A stretch of 16,793 nucleotides of DNA from Elusimicrobiota bacterium (GCA_016212845.1 JACRDR010000507.1:1-16793); one strand, 5' to 3'. Positions 1 to 8,017 are shown, counted from the first letter of the stretch. The notes: a model not told the origin generated them from the letters alone. A program made the numbers and translations.

Positions 1-3000
1 CCGCGGGCATGCCGGCGGGATTATTCGGAACTCCGGCGGGGGCGTTTCCGTTGCCGCCCCTCGCGCCCGTGCCCTCGGCGCGCGGAGCGGAGCCGCCGGA
101 AGCGGGAAGTTCGCCGGCCGCGGGGCTGGAGAGGTTTCCGCCGAGGTTCTTGAGCGCTCCTCCGCCGTTGAGCTCGGGCGCCTTCACGTTGAGCGGCGCG
201 CGCTCGACCGTCGGCGGGGCGGCGGGCCGCACGGGCTGCTCCCCGGCGGTGGGGGGCGCGCGCGGGGCCTCCGCGGGGGGGGCTTCGACTCGGGGCGCTT
301 CGACGCGCGGCGCCTCGACCTTCGGCGCCTCGACGCGCGGGGCTTCCACGCGCGGCGGCTCGCCGGGCCGCTGCATGTCGCGGAAGCGTTCGATCTCGGC
401 GTTGGTCTCGACGACCTTGCCCTCGCGCGCGGCGCGGCGGCCGGCGGCGTAATTGTAGGCCGAGTGCGCGACGAAGCCGATGTCGACGAGGTTCTGGGCG
501 ATGTTGTTCTGCCACTCCATGCCCGCGTTCATCATGTCGACGGTGCGCAGGACGCCGCTGGTGGCGGTCGTGCCCATCAGGCCCATCTGTCCGATGTTGT
601 AGGCCTTGTTCAGGCCGTTGGCGACCTTGATGAGCGTGCTCGCGCCTCGCACGCTCGCCGCCGACGCGAGCCCCTTTGTGATGCCCCCGCCGATGACCAT
701 GAGGGGGAGGCCCTTGAGGAACTCCTCGCCCGCGCCGATCCAAGAGGACCACGGCTTCGCGCCTTCGCCGAACGCGCCGGCCGCCGCCATCTTGCCGTAG
801 TTGCCGAAGCCGACGTCGCCGATCGTGGCGATCTTCTCGGCGTCCGACACGGGCTTGGCGAGCAGGCGCTGGCGCTCGGCCGGCGTCATCCACAGGTTTC
901 CGCCGCCGGCGTTGAGCGAGGACTCGCGGTACATGTTCGCCATGTCCACGATGTAGCCGTCGGCCTCCCGGCTCAGGCCGTCTAGATGCTTGTTGCGGCC
1001 GTTGACGCGTTCGCTTCCCATTCGCGCGATCTGACGGTCGCGCTTGGCGGGATCGGAGGAAAGCTTGGCGATCGCGCGCCAGCCTTCGCTCAGGGCGTGG
1101 ACCTCGTTGATCCCCGCGCCCTCGTTGTCTCCGAAGATGCGCCTCCAGCCTTCGGCCGACTTGTTCGCGATCGCGAAGATGCCCGTGACGCCCTTGCCGA
1201 CGAGGTCCATCGGTTCTTGGACCAGGAGGTGGGCGGCCTTGTTGTTGCCGACCGCGTCGAGCGCTCCGCCCAAGCCGGTGAGGCGGTCCCGGCCCTCTTC
1301 GTCTACGATGCGTCCATCCCAACTGCCGAGCGAACGCGCGCTCCCGACCGCAGAGAGCGTGCCGCCGTCGGCGAGCTGGAAGCGCTGGAGCGCGAGCGAG
1401 GTCCGGCGGCCGTGCATCACGACGCCCTCGCGGTCGGCGTTGGTGAAGACCAGCCTAGCGCCCTGTCCGTTGTCGCCGAAGACGTATTCGTTGCGCAGCA
1501 CGCTGGCCCGCTCCACGGTCTTGCCTTCCTTCGTATCTTGGGTTCCCGTGATGATGGACGTCTGGATTACGTTGTCGGCTTGCCACTGGGCCGTCGGTGA
1601 AGGGCGTCCGTTCGCCATCGGGACGGCGACTTTCGTGACCAGGGCCCAGCGGGGATTGCCCATGCCGAACGTGTTGCCGAGGCCGTTTTCGAAGTTGCCG
1701 GAGATCAGGATGCCCGAGCCGGAGTTGTCCAGGTTGGCGAAGTTGATCGTGTGCTTCGGCTCCCACGCGCCGGTCGTCTCGGACGGGCCCATCGAAAGGC
1801 TGACGTTGCCGTCCATTCGGCCGGAGTCGCGCATGCTGACGATCATCTGCGTGAGCATCGTCTTGGCCTGCGTCCGGGTCATCTCGCCGGGGCGGCCGGA
1901 AGCCGGCAGAGAGGACGACAGCTCATCTACGATCTTATCCAGGCTTTGGCCGCGGAGTACCGCGCTCCGATCGCGTCCCTGGGCCCGGAACTGCGCTTCC
2001 GAAGGGAGGTTGAGGGTGACGGTGTTCCCGCGCTGGCCTTCGGATATCTGCGTGAACTCCCCGAGCGCGCGAGAGGTCGAAACGAGCCACGAGGGCGGAT
2101 TGTTGAGCTCCTTCTTGGCCGGGTCGACGCCGTGGGAAGAAGGAAGAGCTGCGAGCGCTTCCTCATTCCAGGCTCCGTTCGCCTTGTAGCGCGTCCGGGG
2201 CTTGAGCGTCGCGGTCTTGCCGTCGGCCGCGTACTCGAACTCGCCGGCCTCGGCCAGCCACTGCTTGTTCGAGTCGTCCTTGGCGAGGTTGATCTTGAGG
2301 TAGACCGACCCCTGAAGGAAGGTCGTGCGGTCCACCTCGGTTCCGTCTCCGTTGAGGTTCGCCTCCGTCTTGATCCTGCCGCGCTCGAAGGTGCGGAGCA
2401 CTCCGCCGATCGGCTTGCTTCCCGGCGGCTGGCGGCCCCCGGCTGGCTCCTTGTAGTAGGTCTCGCGGACGGTGCCGTTCTCGTAGCGGTAGCCGACGGC
2501 GTTGACCTGCTGGTTCCGGTACGTCCCGCCGCCGCGCGTGAGGAAGAGCGTCCACAGCGGCCGCTCTTGCGGGTCGGTCGTCTGCTTCATGACGTCGCCG
2601 TTGTCTTCCCACTGAGTGATCGTGCGGCCGTTGCGGTTCGGCTCGATTTTCTGGACCGGGTGCCACTCCGGGTCCCGCTGCCACCAGCCGCGCGCGCCGG
2701 CCTTGTACATCGTGACGGTGCCGTTTGCCTCGCGTACGACCTTCTCCGAGGGCTTGGGCGCGTCGCCGTTCGCGGGGAACGCGGCGCCGGCGTCCCAGCG
2801 GAACTCGGTGTCGCCGAGCACCGCCGACGCGCCGAGGACTTTCGAGCCCTCGTCCGCGGTCTCGGTGCGGACCTGGACCCGGATGTCTTGGCCGTTGAGC
2901 TTCGCGTTCGCGTATCGGAAGTAGGAGCGGACCTCCGAGCCGTTGGCGCCCCGCTCCATCGTCTGGCGCACCTCGCGGCGGTCGTCGGAGCGGCTCTCCG

Positions 3001-5770
3001 CGCCGGCGCGGTGGTCCCAGAAGCCCTCTTCGTCGGGCCGCGTCACGGACACGACGTCGCGGCGGTCCGCGCCGGAGCCGGCTTGGGAGAAGTCGATCGC
3101 CTCGACGGCGGCGGCGGAGAGCTCGCCGTTGCGGAGGAAGTTGTAGCGCGTGCCCTGGTTGTTCTTGAAGCGCGCGGCGAGGCTGGTCAGCGCGGCCTTT
3201 TGGGCGTCGGTGAGCTCGCCCTGCTTGAGCGCCGCGACGAGGGCGTCGAAGGCTTGCTGCTGCTTGGCGGGGTCGGCGTTCGCGTCGGCGGTCGCGGAGT
3301 TGAAGGCCTGCATCGCGCTCATGGCCGGCTCGGCGTGGAGTGCGTGCCCGGCGACTTCCTCCACGCGGCGGCCGAAGTCCGCGCCGGCGTTCGGCGGCTC
3401 GTAGTACGCTTCCGCGATCGGGCCGTCCGGCGCGCCGCGGCGGATGACGGTCAGCTCGACGTCCTGGCCGCCCACGCGGAACGGCCGGTCGGTCGTGGAG
3501 CCGACGTACTCGTAGTAGGAGGTGCGGCCCGTCGCGCGGTCCCACACCGCGGCGGGGCGGCCGTTCTCGTAGCGGACCGCGCCCGAGACGTCGCCGTCGG
3601 CGTCGCGCGTGTAGGTCAGCGCGCGCTTGCCGGCGGCGATCGAGGTCTCCATGACGGCGCCCGCGGACGCTCGCGTCTCCAGGCCGTCCTTGAGGGCGCC
3701 CTGGTCGTCGAACGTCCCTTCCTGGCGTATTCCGGATCTGGGATCGGCGGGGTCGGACTGCTCGACCGCCAGCAATCCGCCCTGCGCGTCGAGGAAGCGG
3801 CGGACGTACGCGGTCGACTCGCCGATCTTCACCGTCGTCTGATGCAGCCGGCGGTCGTTGGAGACGAAGGTTTGGCGGCCGTCCTCGGTGTCGACGGTGA
3901 CGCCCGTGTACGACTCGTCGGTCGCGTCCGTGCCGCCCACGCGCCGGGGCTTGATCTGGCTCGCGGTCACCGCGGTCGCCTTCGGATCGAGGACCTGGTA
4001 GACGCCCAGGCGCTCGGCCAGGCGCTGGCGGTCGATCTCGTCGACGGCGAGGCGCGTGCCGGAGGGCACGTCGCCGGCGGCCAGGGCGTCGGACTGGAAG
4101 GCCCGGTCCTGGTTCTCCAGGTCGAGGAGCGCCTTCCTCGCGGGACGCGCCGCGTAGAACGCCCTCAGCTTATCCTCGCCCATCGCCTGCCAGTAGCCGT
4201 TGAGCGCGTTCCAGAGGCGCTGCTCTCGGTCGGTCATGCCGCCGCCGGATCGCGCTTTCTGCGCGAGCGCGTTGATGTCGTTGGAGGACAGCTTCGAGAA
4301 CGCGTCCATCAGCGCCGAGTCGGCGCCCAACGCCTGGGACACCGCGAGCGACGCGTCGACGCGGCGGACCTTTTCGTCCTGCAGGAGCTGTTCCTCGAGC
4401 GCCCCGTCGGGACTGGTGAAGCGCGAGTGGATGTAGCGGTCGGCGGTGTCGAGCCACGCCTTCATCCGTTCCTCGAAATCGGTCTCGCCCGCGCCCGCGT
4501 AGATCGCGGCGAGCTGGTCGTCGAAGCTCTGCCGCGCCTCCGCGTTCTCGGAGCGAAGGACGCCTTGGATCGCCTGCGCGCGCTTGACCAAGCGGTTCTT
4601 GCGCTCGACGAGATACGCCGCCTGCCGGCCTTGGGCGACGCCGGCGGCGAGCTCGACGCCTTGGACCGGGGTGAGGGAGAAGGTCGGCGCGGAGTTCGCC
4701 TCCTGCGTCGCGCGGGTGACCGTCATCGGCGGCGCGGTGATGCGCAGCCCGCGCTCGGGCTCGGTCGTCGCCGCCGCGGCGGGCTGAAGCCCGGCGGTAC
4801 GCGGCGCGGAGACCGTGACTTGGGGGCCCTGGCCGATGCGGCGGAAGTCGGCGACGACGCCCGAGGGTTCGGGAGCGTTCTGGCGGCCGGGCTGAGCCCT
4901 GATGCCCTGCAGGAACGCGTCCACATCAGCGGTGATTTGGGAATCGCTCTTGCCTTTCTTCGCGATGTCGGCGAGTTGGGCGACCTCGGCGTCGGTCAGG
5001 CGCCCGTCGGTGCGGTACTTGGCGGCGACGTCCGTCTCCGTGACTTGGCCGAAGCCGAGCGCGTTCAGGTAGAAGCGGATCGCCTCCTCGGGCTTTTCGG
5101 CGCCGATTCGGGCGGCGAGCGCCTTCAGGCGGTCGCGCCACTTCACGCCCTCGGGAGCGGAGTTGGGCGCGAGGCCGGGCCGCGTGCCCATCGCGGCTAC
5201 GAGGGCTGCGATCTCGGCCTGCGCCCAGCGCGCGGTCGCCAGGTCCTCGCCGAGGGCGCGGACGTGCTGGTCGGCCTGGCGCAGGCGGTTCGCCGCGGCC
5301 GGGCCGAGCCCGGAAAAACGCGGGGCCCGCGCCGCGGCGTCGGAGGGGAGGATGGGGCGGGCGAGGAACTTCTGCTCGACGGCGGCGAGCCGGTCGGGCG
5401 GCTCGGCGCGTCCGGGCTTCGCGTCGAGGAACCACGCGGCGAGGCCCGCGCGCACCGGAGTGAACTCGGTGCGGAGCGTTTCGTCGTCGAGGCGGAGCTT
5501 CGCGAGCCCCGCTTCGTTTTCGGCCTGATTTTCGGAAGTGATCCGGGCGTCGAAGCGGCGCGTATCGGGCGTCGTTTTCGTCAGCGCCGCGAGCGCGTCG
5601 ATATAGCGCTGATCCTTCGTGAGATCGTCCGGGAGGCGGCGCTCCGCGGGGGGCGTTATAGAGGAAGGTTCGGTGGCCCAGACGCGTGTATCCGCCAAAG
5701 GCTGCCACGGCAGGATAACCGTGGAAAGTACGGCGGAAATACAGCGCCGGAGGGGGCTCGGCGACCGCAT
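1..5770 (-). CDS. Giant exported multidomain protein, C-terminus beyond window edge (at least 1923 aa)
   Basis: Reading the minus strand from the ATG at 5770 gives 1923 sense codons with no stop before the window edge, so the gene is partial at its 3' end. An in-frame TGA lies a few codons upstream, and no other ATG, GTG or TTG lies between it and the ATG. Residues 1-32 look like a signal peptide (Arg8-Arg9, then a hydrophobic core, with possible cleavage after Ala26 or Ala32). Next come helical charged blocks (to about 300 and about 365-620), a beta-rich stretch (about 690-1150) with recurring YENG/YxxNG-like motifs and a helical insert near 800-890, and a further mixed region (about 1200-1650). 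A Gly/Ala-rich hydrophobic block at about 1685-1745 could form one or two membrane helices. A Pro-rich tail from about 1800 contains five VEAP repeats. Composition is that of a normal protein, unlike the Arg/Gly/Ala-only antisense frames. I recognise no enzyme family. The layout recalls giant surface proteins or polymorphic-toxin carriers, but that is inference. Confidence 0.88.
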   Translation of the reverse strand, partial: MRSPSPLRRCISAVLSTVILPWQPLADTRVWATEPSSITPPAERRLPDDLTKDQRYIDALAALTKTTPDTRRFDARITSENQAENEAGLAKLRLDDETLRTEFTPVRAGLAAWFLDAKPGRAEPPDRLAAVEQKFLARPILPSDAAARAPRFSGLGPAAANRLRQADQHVRALGEDLATARWAQAEIAALVAAMGTRPGLAPNSAPEGVKWRDRLKALAARIGAEKPEEAIRFYLNALGFGQVTETDVAAKYRTDGRLTDAEVAQLADIAKKGKSDSQITADVDAFLQGIRAQPGRQNAPEPSGVVADFRRIGQGPQVTVSAPRTAGLQPAAAATTEPERGLRITAPPMTVTRATQEANSAPTFSLTPVQGVELAAGVAQGRQAAYLVERKNRLVKRAQAIQGVLRSENAEARQSFDDQLAAIYAGAGETDFEERMKAWLDTADRYIHSRFTSPDGALEEQLLQDEKVRRVDASLAVSQALGADSALMDAFSKLSSNDINALAQKARSGGGMTDREQRLWNALNGYWQAMGEDKLRAFYAARPARKALLDLENQDRAFQSDALAAGDVPSGTRLAVDEIDRQRLAERLGVYQVLDPKATAVTASQIKPRRVGGTDATDESYTGVTVDTEDGRQTFVSNDRRLHQTTVKIGESTAYVRRFLDAQGGLLAVEQSDPADPRSGIRQEGTFDDQGALKDGLETRASAGAVMETSIAAGKRALTYTRDADGDVSGAVRYENGRPAAVWDRATGRTSYYEYVGSTTDRPFRVGGQDVELTVIRRGAPDGPIAEAYYEPPNAGADFGRRVEEVAGHALHAEPAMSAMQAFNSATADANADPAKQQQAFDALVAALKQGELTDAQKAALTSLAARFKNNQGTRYNFLRNGELSAAAVEAIDFSQAGSGADRRDVVSVTRPDEEGFWDHRAGAESRSDDRREVRQTMERGANGSEVRSYFRYANAKLNGQDIRVQVRTETADEGSKVLGASAVLGDTEFRWDAGAAFPANGDAPKPSEKVVREANGTVTMYKAGARGWWQRDPEWHPVQKIEPNRNGRTITQWEDNGDVMKQTTDPQERPLWTLFLTRGGGTYRNQQVNAVGYRYENGTVRETYYKEPAGGRQPPGSKPIGGVLRTFERGRIKTEANLNGDGTEVDRTTFLQGSVYLKINLAKDDSNKQWLAEAGEFEYAADGKTATLKPRTRYKANGAWNEEALAALPSSHGVDPAKKELNNPPSWLVSTSRALGEFTQISEGQRGNTVTLNLPSEAQFRAQGRDRSAVLRGQSLDKIVDELSSSLPASGRPGEMTRTQAKTMLTQMIVSMRDSGRMDGNVSLSMGPSETTGAWEPKHTINFANLDNSGSGILISGNFENGLGNTFGMGNPRWALVTKVAVPMANGRPSPTAQWQADNVIQTSIITGTQDTKEGKTVERASVLRNEYVFGDNGQGARLVFTNADREGVVMHGRRTSLALQRFQLADGGTLSAVGSARSLGSWDGRIVDEEGRDRLTGLGGALDAVGNNKAAHLLVQEPMDLVGKGVTGIFAIANKSAEGWRRIFGDNEGAGINEVHALSEGWRAIAKLSSDPAKRDRQIARMGSERVNGRNKHLDGLSREADGYIVDMANMYRESSLNAGGGNLWMTPAERQRLLAKPVSDAEKIATIGDVGFGNYGKMAAAGAFGEGAKPWSSWIGAGEEFLKGLPLMVIGGGITKGLASAASVRGASTLIKVANGLNKAYNIGQMGLMGTTATSGVLRTVDMMNAGMEWQNNIAQNLVDIGFVAHSAYNYAAGRRAAREGKVVETNAEIERFRDMQRPGEPPRVEAPRVEAPKVEAPRVEAPRVEAPPAEAPRAPPTAGEQPVRPAAPPTVERAPLNVKAPELNGGGALKNLGGNLSSPAAGELPASGGSAPRAEGTGARGGNGNAPAGVPNNPAGMPA
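275..349 (-). repeat. Five tandem 15-bp units encoding VEAP(R/K/P) pentapeptides
   Basis: Within the giant gene, residues 1808-1832 read as five consecutive pentapeptides: VEAPR twice-over variants, one with K and the last ending in P, followed by a degenerate AEAPR. The DNA units are similar but use different synonymous codons (GTG/GTC, GAA/GAG, GCC/GCG), so the peptide is probably under selection and not just a recent slippage product. Such Pro/Glu/Ala repeats are typical of extended linkers or wall-spanning stalks. They are flanked on the C-terminal side by a Pro/Ala- and then Gly/Asn-rich low-complexity tail that continues to the window edge. Confidence 0.85.
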
Positions 5771-5776
5771 ATTCGA

Positions 5777-5804
5777 AGTGTACCCCCGGCTCCCTATTTG
5801 TCAA
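5777..5804 (-). promoter_or_regulatory. Sigma70-like promoter of the giant gene (leaderless geometry)
   Basis: The minus strand has a perfect -35 TTGACA (5804-5799), a 16-bp spacer and a -10 TACACT (5782-5777). The -10 ends 6 nt before the ATG at 5770, so the expected transcription start falls on or next to the start codon. No Shine-Dalgarno sequence could fit. The assignment rests on sequence match only. Confidence 0.6.
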
Positions 5805-5824
5805 GGGGCAAAATCGTTGACAAA
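5797..5824. promoter_or_regulatory. Inverted repeat TTTGTCAA-N12-TTGACAAA between divergent promoters
   Basis: Perfect 8-bp arms at 5797-5804 and 5817-5824 are separated by 12 bp. The left arm contains the -35 box of the giant gene. The right arm holds another TTGACA, 19 bp upstream of the -35 of the rightward lipoprotein gene. This could be an operator that controls both divergent genes, or a coincidence of two facing TTGACA boxes. Confidence 0.35.
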
Positions 5825-5841
5825 ACAAGCGGATTGCCGCG

Positions 5842-5870
5842 TTGACACCCCTCCGGCGTTCTGATAAAAG
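5842..5870 (+). promoter_or_regulatory. Sigma70-like promoter of the lipoprotein gene
   Basis: TTGACA (5842-5847), a 17-bp spacer and an extended -10 (TGA followed by TAAAAG, 5865-5870). The -10 ends 8 nt before the GTG start at 5879, predicting a leader of about 0-3 nt. This mirrors the divergent promoter of the giant gene. Confidence 0.6.
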
Positions 5871-5878
5871 ACGTTCCA

Positions 5879-6508
5879 GTGGCGCGATTAAAACTCGCTT
5901 TGGCGGCGTTATTCGTCTTTTCCGGCTGCCGGGAGAGGCCGGCGGTCCTGGAATACGTCCCGTTCCGCTCCAGCTTCGCGGATTTCGAATGCTTGGCCCC
6001 GAAGGGCTGGCAAGTGGAGTCCGCGCAGGAGGGAGACTCCTACCGCGTCACGATCTTCCTCGGGCCCGAAGACCCGAAGGCGCTTTGGGGCCGGCCGCGT
6101 CTCGTCGCCTCTTGGCACGCCTTCGGGAAGCCGTTTCGGATGAGCTCGGGAGAGACCGGCAAGTACGACTCCGCGGACGATTATCTGCGCCAGACGCTGG
6201 CGAAGGTCTGGGGCCCGGACCCTCAGTACGTCGAACCGAAGCACCCGGTCTCCGTGGACGGCCGCCCGGCCGAGCGGCTCGTGATCCGGGTGGAGAAAGA
6301 CGAGTACATGTCGATCCTCGGCGCCAAGCCGGTGAAGGCCGGGGGCGGACGCCTCTGGCGCCGGGATTCCGCGGTGCTGGTTCCGGGCCGCTCCGGTTTC
6401 TATGCGTTCGTTTATCCGGCTGTGGAGCGAAGCCAGGCGCGCTACGCGCCCGCGTACGAAAAACTCCTCGAAAGCCTGCGCTTCCTGAAAGAGAGTCCCG
6501 TCGAGTAG
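5879..6508 (+). CDS. Small predicted lipoprotein, PsbP/DUF1795-like
   Basis: 209 residues from a GTG start. The N-terminus has Arg3/Lys5, a hydrophobic stretch and a lipobox-like F-S-G-Cys17, so it is probably a lipid-anchored envelope protein. The mature part opens with a segment of the type F-x-x-x-x-P-x-G-W (around residues 35-45) and ends with a helix of the type YEKLLESLRFL. Such ends resemble small PsbP/Mog1-fold proteins (DUF1795-like). No catalytic motif is seen and the function is unknown. It is divergent from the giant exported protein and shares its promoter region, which hints at a related envelope role. The next gene has its own promoter. The GTG was chosen because it gives the complete signal sequence and sits at the expected distance from the promoter. 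Confidence 0.82.
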   Translation: MARLKLALAALFVFSGCRERPAVLEYVPFRSSFADFECLAPKGWQVESAQEGDSYRVTIFLGPEDPKALWGRPRLVASWHAFGKPFRMSSGETGKYDSADDYLRQTLAKVWGPDPQYVEPKHPVSVDGRPAERLVIRVEKDEYMSILGAKPVKAGGGRLWRRDSAVLVPGRSGFYAFVYPAVERSQARYAPAYEKLLESLRFLKESPVE

Positions 6509-6548
6509 CGCCCCCAGAAATAACCGACCCTTCCTGACCGTACCGTCA

Positions 6549-6578
6549 TTGACAGTTTTGAGACGGTTCTGTTAAACT
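6549..6578 (+). promoter_or_regulatory. Sigma70-like promoter of the M23 peptidase-bactofilin cluster
   Basis: A perfect TTGACA (6549-6554) is followed after 17-18 bp by a weak -10 (TTAAAC/TAAACT, 6572-6578). The predicted start near 6585 precedes a GTG at 6597 and an ATG at 6627. The 88-bp gap after the lipoprotein gene holds nothing else I can recognise, and no clear terminator. Confidence 0.5.
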
Positions 6579-6626
6579 GGCCTAGCGAGCGATTCCGTGC
6601 CCGTCGGGCCCGGAAAACGCTTTAGC

Positions 6627-7586
6627 ATGAATAGACTTCGCGGTTTGGTCCGGCAGCTTCGCCGACACGTCACGGTCCTGGTCATTCCTCACACCGACCT
6701 GCCCCTGTGGCGCGCCCGGTTCTCCCTCAACTTCCTGGTCTTCGCCGGGCTTTTGTGGACCGGCGGCACCGTCTTGGCCGGCTTCATCATCGGCCGCCAC
6801 GCGGACTACATGATCACGAAGGCGGACAATCAGGTCATGCGCGCGAAGATGCTCTATCTCGCTACCGAGGTGGAGCGCTCGCGAAGCCTCCTCGAGATGG
6901 CGCGCGCGACCGACCGGCAGATGCGCGTGCTGCTCGGCATGCGCGATCGCCGCGCGATCGTCGAGGCGGAGGACGCCGTCGGCGGCCCCGGCATGGGCGA
7001 CCGCACCAATCTGGCGCGCCTGCTCTCGGACAATCCGGCGCGCGCGCCGCAGGCCGAGATCCGGCGGAGCCTCGAAGCGCTTCGCCTCGAGTCTCAGAAG
7101 CGGGTGGCGAGCTTCCAGGAGATCGCCTGGCACATCACGAACGAGCGCAGCCTCTACCGGGCGACGCCGAACATCTGGCCGACCGCCGGGCGCATCACCT
7201 CCTATTTCGGCTACCGCTTCTCTCCGATGTCTTCCGGCGAAGTCGACGCGGACGAGTTCCACCCGGGCGTCGACATCGCCAACGAAGCCGACACCCCGAT
7301 TTTCGCCACCGCCGACGGAACGGTGCGCCACGCCGGCTGGCACGGCGGCTACGGCCGGCTCGTGCTCATCGAGCACGGCTGGGGTTTTTCGACCGCCTAC
7401 GGCCACACGTCGAAGGTGCTGGTCAAGATCGGCGAGCGCGTGCAGCGCGGACGCCTGATCGCCTACATGGGCACGACCGGCCGCTCGACGGGCAATCACC
7501 TCCATTACGAGGTGCTGCGCCACGGACGCCCCACCAACCCTCTGCCGTACTTGAAGCGTCCCCTGGCGGACGAGCCCCTAAATTAG
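6627..7586 (+). CDS. Membrane-anchored M23 family metallopeptidase (LytM domain)
   Basis: 319 residues from the ATG at 6627. An in-frame GTG at 6597 would add ten residues, but the ATG gives the more usual short Arg-rich cytoplasmic N-terminus; neither start has a good ribosome binding site. One transmembrane helix follows (about residues 34-56), then a helical probably coiled-coil stretch (about 65-185), then a C-terminal LytM domain. The zinc-site motifs are complete: HPGVD (His212, Asp216), the catalytic His260 in YGH, and HLH (His291, His293). Family members are periplasmic peptidoglycan endopeptidases that cut peptide cross-links, although some are only activators. It lies 12 bp upstream of a bactofilin gene, a pairing also seen in cell-shape modules (H. 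pylori Csd1/CcmA, Hyphomonadaceae LmdC/BacA), so a role in localised wall remodelling is likely. Confidence 0.93.
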   Translation: MNRLRGLVRQLRRHVTVLVIPHTDLPLWRARFSLNFLVFAGLLWTGGTVLAGFIIGRHADYMITKADNQVMRAKMLYLATEVERSRSLLEMARATDRQMRVLLGMRDRRAIVEAEDAVGGPGMGDRTNLARLLSDNPARAPQAEIRRSLEALRLESQKRVASFQEIAWHITNERSLYRATPNIWPTAGRITSYFGYRFSPMSSGEVDADEFHPGVDIANEADTPIFATADGTVRHAGWHGGYGRLVLIEHGWGFSTAYGHTSKVLVKIGERVQRGRLIAYMGTTGRSTGNHLHYEVLRHGRPTNPLPYLKRPLADEPLN

Positions 7587-7598
7587 GACGCTGAAACC

Positions 7599-8009
7599 AT
7601 GACCCTATTTAAGAAAGGCGAAGGCACGTTCGACTCGGCCGACATGGAGACGCTCGTCGGCCCCGAGGCGTATTTCCAGGGGGCCATGACGGTGCGCGGC
7701 TCGATCCGCGTCGAAGGACGAGTCGAGGGCGACATCCTCGAGGCGCAGACCGTCGTGATCGGCCCGACCGGGCGCGTGCGCGGCAACGTGTGCGCCGAGA
7801 TCGTCGTCGTTGGGGGGCAGGTGAACGGCGACGTCGTCGCCGCCTCCGGCCTCGAAATCAAGGCGACCGGACGCGTCTCCGGCAATTTGCGCACTCCCAA
7901 ACTCCTCATCGAGGAGGGCGCCTCGTTCGACGGCGCCTGCTCGATGAGCGCCGAGGCGGGCAAGACCGCCCCGGATCTCGACCCCGAGCGGGTCGCCGAA
8001 AAGGCATAG
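7599..8009 (+). CDS. Bactofilin family cytoskeletal protein
   Basis: 136 residues. The core (about residues 18-112) shows the short-period beta-helix pattern of bactofilins (DUF583): regularly spaced Gly and Val/Ile as in VRGSIRVEGRVEGDI, VIGPTGRVRGNV and LEIKATGRVSGNL. It is flanked by short disordered ends, with Lys5-Lys6 near the N-terminus and an acidic tail. Bactofilins polymerise without nucleotide into membrane-associated filaments that position wall enzymes. The gene starts 12 bp after the M23 stop, with AGGA about 11 nt upstream of the ATG, so the two are almost certainly co-transcribed and probably act together in shape control. Confidence 0.95.
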   Translation: MTLFKKGEGTFDSADMETLVGPEAYFQGAMTVRGSIRVEGRVEGDILEAQTVVIGPTGRVRGNVCAEIVVVGGQVNGDVVAASGLEIKATGRVSGNLRTPKLLIEEGASFDGACSMSAEAGKTAPDLDPERVAEKA

Positions 8010-8017
8010 CGGCAGCA

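Noticed and set aside
21..3545. Long minus-strand frames (21-1322 and 2163-3545) rich in Arg and Pro
   Set aside because: They are on the right strand but the wrong register: they are +1/+2 shadows of the giant gene, with unnatural Arg-rich composition.
4990..5020. EF-hand/dockerin-like TDGRLTDAEV stretch in the giant protein
   Set aside because: Only part of a calcium loop is present and there is no second copy; insufficient to call a domain.
1751..5845. 1364-codon open frame on the plus strand
   Set aside because: It lies antisense to the giant gene, and its translation is almost only Arg, Gly, Ala, Val, Leu, Glu and Asp, as expected for the complement of GC-rich codons. The minus frame has a signal peptide and balanced composition.
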